In this document: piece by piece, positions 40,080 to 44,487 of the stretch
Layout: each line of letters starts with the position of its first letter
Position numbering within the stretch: the first letter of the stretch is position 1
Assembly: GCA_910587445.1 (NCBI GenBank)
Contig: CAJULE010000018.1
Span: forward strand, 1-44,487
Length of the DNA: 44,487 nucleotides
Reading direction: 5' to 3'
From: an uncultured Christensenellaceae bacterium
Lineage (GTDB): Bacteria > Bacillota > Clostridia > Christensenellales > Pumilibacteraceae
The notes under the pieces: model-generated
Told to the model about the DNA's origin: nothing
Seen by the model: only the letters and a program-made list of their open reading frames with translations
Database searches by the model: none
Made by a program: the position numbers and the translations under genes

Positions 40080-41867
40080 CTACTTCGCAATCGCGTTCTT
40101 GCGGCAAGCCTGGATACAAGCTCCGCACTTTATACACTTGGACGGATCTATGACGTGTGGTTGCTTAATTTCGCCGCTGATAGCGCCGACGGGACAATTT
40201 CTCTTACACAATCCGCAGCCTATACACATCTCCGGCTTTATTTTGTAGCTCACGAGCGCTTTACATACGCCGGCGGGGCAACGCTTGTTCTTTACGTGCT
40301 CGACATACTCGTCGCGGAAGTACTTGAGCGTGGAAAGCACGGGGTTGGGCGCCGTCTGTCCGAGACCGCAAAGACTGTTCTCCTTAATGTAGTAGCAGAG
40401 CTCTTCCATCTTGTCGAGGTCTTCCATTGTGCCCTCGCCTTTCGTGACCTTATCGAGCATTTCATAAAGGCGCTTATTGCCTATTCGACAAGGAGTACAC
40501 TTTCCGCAAGACTCGTCAACGGTGAACTCGAGGAAGAACTTCGCTATATCGACCATACAGTTGTCCTCGTCCATAACGATAAGACCGCCGCTGCCCATCA
40601 TCGAGCCTATGGCGATAAGGTTGTCATAATCTATCTTCGTATCGATAAGCGATGCGGGAATACAGCCGCCCGAAGGACCGCCCGTCTGAGCCGCCTTGAA
40701 CTTTTTGCCGTTGGGAATACCGCCGCCTATTTCTTCGATTATCGTGCGAAGCGTGGTGCCCATGGGTATTTCCACGAGACCGGTGTTATGTATCTTACCG
40801 CCGAGAGCAAATACCTTTGTTCCCTTGCTCTTTTCGGTACCCATGGATGCAAACCACTCGGGACCGTTCAAAATAATCTGCGTGATATTGCCGTATGTCT
40901 CCACGTTGTTTATAAGCGTGGGCTTGCCGAACAGACCCTTTACCGCAGGGAACGGCGGACGCTGACGTGGCTCGCCGCGCTTACCTTCCGTGCTCTGCAA
41001 AAGCGCCGTTTCCTCGCCGCAGACAAACGCACCGGCTCCCAATCTGAGCTCGATGTCGAAATCGTATCCGAGACCCATTACGTTCCTTCCGAGTATGCCG
41101 TAATCGCGAGCCTGCGCAATAGCGATCTCGAGACGCTCGACGGCAATCGGATATTCGGCACGCACATATATATAGCCCTTCGTTGCGCCGATGGCATAGC
41201 CTGCGATCATCATCGCCTCGATAACCGCATGAGGATCGCCCTCGAGAAGCGAACGGTCCATGAATGCGCCCGGATCGCCCTCGTCGGCGTTACATACGAC
41301 GTACTTTTGATCCGCTTGCGAATCGTGAGCGAACTGCCACTTTACGCCCGTGGAGAAACCTCCGCCGCCGCGACCGCGCAGACCGCTCTTTTTGATAGTG
41401 TCTATTACTTCCTGCGGAGTCATTTCCGTGACTGCTTTTTCATATGCCTTGTATCCGTCGTAAGCGAGATACTCGTCGATGTTTTCGGGATTTATAATTC
41501 CGCAATTACGAAGCACGACGCGCTTTTGACGCTTATAGAAATCGGTCTCGTTTATGGCTTTGCGAGTGCCGTCTTCCTGCTTTTCCGAATGAAGCAATCT
41601 TTCGACCGGTCTGCCCTTAAGTATGTGCTCGGTGACGATCTCTTTTACGTCCTCGGGCTGCACGTGCTGATAGAACGAACCGTCGGGATATACGACGACT
41701 ATGGGACCGCGTGCACAGAGACCGAAGCAACCGGTCATGATTATCTTTACTTCCTTATCGAGCCCGTTGGCTTTAAGGTGCTCGACAAATTCGCTGTATA
41801 TTTTGTTACTGTTTCCCGACGTACAACCCGTGCCGCCGCAAACAAGTATGTGTGCTCTTTCCAGCAT
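40080..41867 (-). CDS. hydB: HydB: NuoF-like NAD(H)/FMN subunit of bifurcating hydrogenase
   Basis: A 595-residue NADH-dehydrogenase-like subunit. An N-terminal thioredoxin-like [2Fe-2S] domain has C10, C15, C47 and C51. The FMN/NADH domain carries GLRGRGGGGFSTG and NADEGDPGAFMDR. A [4Fe-4S] motif, ESCGKCTPCRIG, is near 460, and two C-terminal ferredoxin clusters use C548/551/554/558 and C578/581/584/588. It is the site of NAD reduction and probable bifurcation. AGGAGG precedes ATG 41867. It is 13 nt upstream of hydA. Confidence 0.96.
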   Translation of the reverse strand: MLERAHILVCGGTGCTSGNSNKIYSEFVEHLKANGLDKEVKIIMTGCFGLCARGPIVVVYPDGSFYQHVQPEDVKEIVTEHILKGRPVERLLHSEKQEDGTRKAINETDFYKRQKRVVLRNCGIINPENIDEYLAYDGYKAYEKAVTEMTPQEVIDTIKKSGLRGRGGGGFSTGVKWQFAHDSQADQKYVVCNADEGDPGAFMDRSLLEGDPHAVIEAMMIAGYAIGATKGYIYVRAEYPIAVERLEIAIAQARDYGILGRNVMGLGYDFDIELRLGAGAFVCGEETALLQSTEGKRGEPRQRPPFPAVKGLFGKPTLINNVETYGNITQIILNGPEWFASMGTEKSKGTKVFALGGKIHNTGLVEIPMGTTLRTIIEEIGGGIPNGKKFKAAQTGGPSGGCIPASLIDTKIDYDNLIAIGSMMGSGGLIVMDEDNCMVDIAKFFLEFTVDESCGKCTPCRIGNKRLYEMLDKVTKGEGTMEDLDKMEELCYYIKENSLCGLGQTAPNPVLSTLKYFRDEYVEHVKNKRCPAGVCKALVSYKIKPEMCIGCGLCKRNCPVGAISGEIKQPHVIDPSKCIKCGACIQACRKNAIAK

Positions 41868-41880
41868 TTATATTTCCTCC

Positions 41881-42255
41881 TTACGCTTTCTCGCCCGCAA
41901 CCGTATACTCGGTCACGACCTGTCCGTTCACGATATGTCCGGAAACTATTGCGCGAGCTTTCTCGGGAGTAACGTGCACATACGTCACTTTTTCTTTACC
42001 GGGAACTATGACGTCGACAAGCGGCTCGAGCTTGCACATACCTATGCAACCCGTCTGCGTGACCTGTACGTTCGTCAGCTTGCGATTTTCCACTTCTTCT
42101 ATGATCGTGTTAAGGACGGGACGTGCTCCTGCCGCTATGCCGCAGGTAGCCATGCCGACGACAACTTTTATCTTGCCCTCGTCGTCACCGCTGCGGGAAG
42201 CCATCTGCATTTTCTGCCTATCCCGTATAGCTTGTAATTCAGCCAAAGTTTTCAT
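41881..42255 (-). CDS. Thioredoxin-like [2Fe-2S] ferredoxin-family protein
   Basis: A 124-residue protein of the NuoE/thioredoxin-like ferredoxin fold. Its cysteines are C38 (MATCGIAAGA), C70 and C74 (TGCIGMCK). The usual fold has four; the second expected near 42-43 is not cysteine, so the cluster, if present, has an altered ligand set. I recall similar proteins beside hydB in clostridia. GGAGG lies inside the upstream gene and ATG 42255 overlaps its stop. A role in electron transfer or assembly is inferred. Confidence 0.8.
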   Translation of the reverse strand: MKTLAELQAIRDRQKMQMASRSGDDEGKIKVVVGMATCGIAAGARPVLNTIIEEVENRKLTNVQVTQTGCIGMCKLEPLVDVIVPGKEKVTYVHVTPEKARAIVSGHIVNGQVVTEYTVAGEKA

Positions 42256-42806
42256 ATTATCAATCCTCCATTGATACTCGTAATATTTTCGTCTATCATT
42301 TCTTTAAGATAGACAATGATTTCGGTTGAGTTTATATCCACTCCGTCAAGTATTTCCTTAACCCGGCGCGTATCGAACACATACTCTTTCCCGTCTACCG
42401 AATAGTTTAGGACTATGTCGGCTTTCTCTGCTTGCCCTATTAAGGCGACAACAGTGCCAGCAACGTCTCCGAGCGGCATCCTGTCTATGTGCGAGAGCGC
42501 AAAGGTTGCTTTCGTAGTCGTGCCCACACCTACTTTGGAAGTTATAAGAAAGCTTCCGTCCGAGTTTTCCGCCGCCATTTTAAACAGCGGTATACCCATT
42601 CCCACCTTTCGCGTCGTGCGCGTGGTGGCGAACGGATCGGTAACCGTCCTTAAGAACTCCTCGCTCATGCCCTTCCCGTCGTCGGAAACGGAAATCAGCA
42701 AAACGTCCTTTACGGTGTCTGCGGCAATATCTATCTTTATAAGACTTGCCTCGGCACGAACGGAATTGCAGGCTATGTCGAGAATATTAAGCGCGAGCTC
42801 TTCCAC
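42252..42806 (-). CDS. GHKL ATPase (histidine-kinase-like ATP-binding protein)
   Basis: A 184-residue protein with a GHKL ATP-binding fold but no kinase dimerisation or phosphoacceptor domain. The N box is LNILDIACNSVRAEA (6-20), G1 is SDDGKGMS (about 40-47), and GMGIPLFKMAAE supplies the second glycine box. It is not a complete histidine kinase; the last 70 residues are a separate small domain. It is found in hydrogenase loci in clostridia, where its role is unknown. The start is GTG 42806, 1 nt past the hydC stop. Confidence 0.82.
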   Translation of the reverse strand: MEELALNILDIACNSVRAEASLIKIDIAADTVKDVLLISVSDDGKGMSEEFLRTVTDPFATTRTTRKVGMGIPLFKMAAENSDGSFLITSKVGVGTTTKATFALSHIDRMPLGDVAGTVVALIGQAEKADIVLNYSVDGKEYVFDTRRVKEILDGVDINSTEIIVYLKEMIDENITSINGGLII

Positions 42807-42807
42807 G

Positions 42808-43290
42808 TCAGTCTCTGTACTTGGAAACTATCTTGTCCACGTCGTCGAGCGTAAGCTTGCCGTAAACTTCTCCGTTCACGGTGAGTACGGGCGCAAGACC
42901 GCAACAACCGATGCAACGCGTAGCTTCGAGCGTGAACTGCCTATCGGACGTCGTAGTACCCGCCGATACTCCGAGCTTTTCTTCGAGCGCCTTGAGTATA
43001 TCGCCCGAGCCCTTTACGTAGCAAGCCGTGCCGAGGCAAACGCCTATCTTATTCTTGCCGCTCGGGTTCAAATTGAACTGCGAGTAGAACGTAGCAATGC
43101 CGTAAATCTCCTCGAGCGGTACGTCGAAGAAAGACGCAATGTGCACGAGCACGGGCGCGGGAAGCCAGCCGTAGATCTCCTGCGCCTTTTGCAACGCCTT
43201 CATGAGCGGACCGGGAACGGTTTTGAGCTCGTTAAGAGCCGCATTCATTTCCGCCGCTTGTGCGGGTGTGTCCTGAAACGAGTTTATCAT
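42808..43290 (-). CDS. hydC: HydC: NuoE-like [2Fe-2S] subunit of bifurcating hydrogenase
   Basis: A 160-residue subunit with a helical N-terminal domain (YGWLPAPVLVHIA, VYGIATFYS-like IYGIATFYSQF) and a thioredoxin-like [2Fe-2S] domain. Ligands are C85 and C90 in CLGTAC, C126 and C130 in CIGCC. It carries electrons between NADH/FMN in HydB and HydA. AAGGAGA lies 7 nt before ATG 43290; the preceding in-frame TTG at 43296 is too close to it. Confidence 0.96.
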   Translation of the reverse strand: MINSFQDTPAQAAEMNAALNELKTVPGPLMKALQKAQEIYGWLPAPVLVHIASFFDVPLEEIYGIATFYSQFNLNPSGKNKIGVCLGTACYVKGSGDILKALEEKLGVSAGTTTSDRQFTLEATRCIGCCGLAPVLTVNGEVYGKLTLDDVDKIVSKYRD

Positions 43291-43333
43291 ATCCAAATCT
43301 CCTTTTATATTGTCTTATAGATTATCTTCCGTT

Positions 43334-44044
43334 TTATTGTTTTCCGCGAAGCACTGCTATGATTGCTTCGGGAGTCAACTTGTCAAGTTCGATAAAGTTT
43401 TCACGCTCGCTTATGCTTTCCAATCGGTGAGCGTCGGAATTTCGCACAAATCCGTAGCCTTCGTCGATATATCTTTTTTTAAAGTCCTCTCCTGCCGTCA
43501 GCGAAAACTCGACGGTAGAGAAATTCATATCTTTTTCGATAGCCCCGAGCATAGATATCAGTCCGTTTCCGTCCCTATCGATATGGGCGGGAATAGCCAC
43601 TCCGCCGTACTCGTACGCAAGCCGAGCCGTATCGTACACTCCGATTTCGGTCGCGGCAATGAGTAAATCGTTCTCCGCACCGATGATACCGTCATTCTCG
43701 TCGAGCACAAGCTGATTTCCGTAAATGTCGGGACGGTTTTTTATCCTCATGCGCTTTATGTCGACATAATCGTTGAACGCAAGCGCATTCTCGAGCGAGG
43801 GAAACAACATGACTATGTGCACGTCCTCGCTTGTTGTGAGCTCCATTCCCGCAAGCGCGGTTATGCCGACATTCGCCGCCGCCTTTAAAACTGCGGGCGC
43901 GTTTCGGCAGGTGTTATGGTCTGTAAGCGCTATTACGTCGAGACCGATGAGCTTTGCCATACCGACTATATTGCACGGCGTCATATCGTCGTCGCCGCAA
44001 GGCGACAGACATGAATGAATGTGTAAATCGTAATAAAAACGCAT
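43334..44044 (-). CDS. PHP-domain metal-dependent phosphoesterase
   Basis: A 236-residue polymerase/histidinol-phosphatase domain protein. Metal ligands are visible as DLHIHS (6-11), TDHNT (41-45), GMELTTSEDVHIV, IPAHIDR and NSDAHR (about 207-212). It hydrolyses a phosphoester of unknown identity, in the cytoplasm. It stands in the hydrogenase locus, 43 nt upstream of hydC, as in related clostridia. Its ATG at 44044 has a weak GAGAG site. Confidence 0.88.
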   Translation of the reverse strand: MRFYYDLHIHSCLSPCGDDDMTPCNIVGMAKLIGLDVIALTDHNTCRNAPAVLKAAANVGITALAGMELTTSEDVHIVMLFPSLENALAFNDYVDIKRMRIKNRPDIYGNQLVLDENDGIIGAENDLLIAATEIGVYDTARLAYEYGGVAIPAHIDRDGNGLISMLGAIEKDMNFSTVEFSLTAGEDFKKRYIDEGYGFVRNSDAHRLESISERENFIELDKLTPEAIIAVLRGKQ

Positions 44045-44054
44045 TTCTCTCGGA

Positions 44055-44366
44055 TCAGCCTACGAGACGGCAACATTCGTAAACGCCTTTGTCCGTCGTA
44101 ACGAGAGCTATGTTCTCCTCCTTGCATTTTTCTATAAGCTGCTCCGCGGGAATTACCCCCTCGCAAACGACAACGACTTTCACTTCGGCAAGCACGGCGA
44201 CTCCCGCCACATTGACATTGCCCATAACGGTTATCCACACGCTGTCCGAAGGCGCCTTACCCATTACGCGACTCAAAAAGTCGCCCGCATAAAAAGCACG
44301 CGGATCGGCGTCGGTTTCCACAATGACGTTTCCGCCGAGCTTGTCCGCTATTTCCGACACTTTCAT
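44055..44366 (-). CDS. DRTGG-like small protein of hydrogenase locus
   Basis: A 103-residue protein that resembles the DRTGG domain: VSEIADKLGGNVI at the start and alternating hydrophobic strands with VWITVMGNVNVAGVAVL. The DRTGG domain is linked to nucleotide sensing, often beside CBS domains, but its role alone is not known. It overlaps the upstream Fe-S gene by 4 nt (ATGA) and is 10 nt from the PHP gene. AGAGGAG lies upstream of ATG 44366. Confidence 0.75.
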   Translation of the reverse strand: MKVSEIADKLGGNVIVETDADPRAFYAGDFLSRVMGKAPSDSVWITVMGNVNVAGVAVLAEVKVVVVCEGVIPAEQLIEKCKEENIALVTTDKGVYECCRLVG

Positions 44367-44487
44367 GACTTTTTCTCCTCTCCCGCGTATTTACACTTTA
44401 CGTCGAGTCCCTTTACGACATCTTCCGCAAAAGCCATACAAGTGGGCGCGCCGCAGTCACCGCAATTTATATGCGGAAGAGCAGCGT
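44363..44487 (-). CDS. C-terminus of an Fe-S/hydrogenase-like protein (partial)
   Basis: Only the last 41 codons are in the window. They read LPHINCGDCGAPTCMAFAED..., a four-cysteine Fe-S motif (C-x2-C-x4-C, plus a later Cys) of the type found in RsxB-like FeS domains and at the end of clostridial hydrogenase-related sensor proteins (often annotated [Fe-Fe] hydrogenase C-terminal domain). It is the first visible gene of the operon and overlaps the next start. The full gene lies beyond 44487, so its function is a guess. Confidence 0.7.
   Translation of the reverse strand, partial: AALPHINCGDCGAPTCMAFAEDVVKGLDVKCKYAGEEKKS

Noticed and set aside
38228..40153. Long open frame on the plus strand, opposite hydA
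   Set aside because: It is antisense to a gene with complete cluster motifs. Its product has no recognisable domain, and its start region lies over the promoter and terminator of the neighbouring operons. It is a codon-bias shadow.
40155..41972. 605-codon plus-strand frame opposite hydB
   Set aside because: HydB is fully supported by its Fe-S and FMN motifs; the antisense frame has no ribosome-binding site or domain.
1..44487. CRISPR arrays, tRNAs, rRNAs, prophage, insertion sequences or toxin-antitoxin systems
   Set aside because: None seen: no regularly spaced repeats, no transposase or integrase motifs, and no cloverleaf sequences that I could recognise.

Overview
The window is a dense housekeeping stretch from an anaerobic, probably clostridial Firmicute. 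The reasons are an [FeFe]-hydrogenase operon of the electron-bifurcating HydABC type, a tig-clpP-clpX-lon-engB cluster, a dcw cluster in mraZ-rsmH-ftsL-PBP-murE-mraY-murD-ftsW order, a PASTA-containing SpoVD-like PBP, an RqcH-type NFACT protein, PyrK/PyrD type 1B and a PyrR relative. MurE carries the DNPR signature of meso-diaminopimelate enzymes. Base composition looks even, and I see no insertion sequences, prophage, CRISPR arrays, tRNA or rRNA. The genus cannot be fixed from this sequence alone.

Layout. 1-1505 (minus) is a partial secreted RCC1-repeat protein. 1800-4187 (plus) is a serC-serA unit with its own promoter and terminator. 4202-5969 (minus) holds two overlapping membrane-protein genes of unknown role. 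6015-7045 (plus) is a TPP riboswitch and thiT. 6956-16180 (minus) is the dcw cluster, starting at a promoter overlapped by three 10-bp-phased MraZ-type repeats and ending at ftsW, which overlaps thiT tail to tail. 16251-17972 (plus) is ilvA-ridA. 17972-18747 (minus) is a metallophosphoesterase with its own promoter. 18754-25964 (minus) is tig-clpP-clpX-lon-engB plus a cysteine-rich hypothetical. 25970-27813 (plus) is rqcH, transcribed divergently from tig. 27831-38255 (minus) is one compact 14-gene run: ATP-grasp, yggS, sepF, lspA, rluD, pyrR-like, pyrB, pyrC, pyrF, pyrK, pyrD, pyrE and two small membrane proteins. 38268-44487 (minus) is a hydrogenase locus: Fe-S protein (partial), DRTGG-like protein, PHP protein, HydC, GHKL ATPase, thioredoxin-like ferredoxin, HydB, HydA.

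How the genes fit together. The ilvA product releases a reactive enamine/imine that RidA clears. RqcH adds C-terminal alanine tails to stalled nascent chains, and ClpXP, which lies across the shared promoter region, is known in Bacillus to degrade such tagged proteins. HydABC couples NADH and ferredoxin to hydrogen. The pyr genes make UMP but are embedded in a division/envelope/translation operon with no visible PyrR attenuator.

The main points for a second look are: three well-formed promoters placed so that the mRNA would begin at or next to the start codon (leaderless); a PyrR relative with a damaged PRPP motif; the 14-gene operon itself; an intrinsic terminator directly before murD inside the dcw operon; a palindrome inside the thiT promoter; and the convergent 90-bp thiT/ftsW overlap. 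Many starts are non-ATG (TTG or GTG) and were chosen from ribosome-binding-site spacing and stop/start overlaps.
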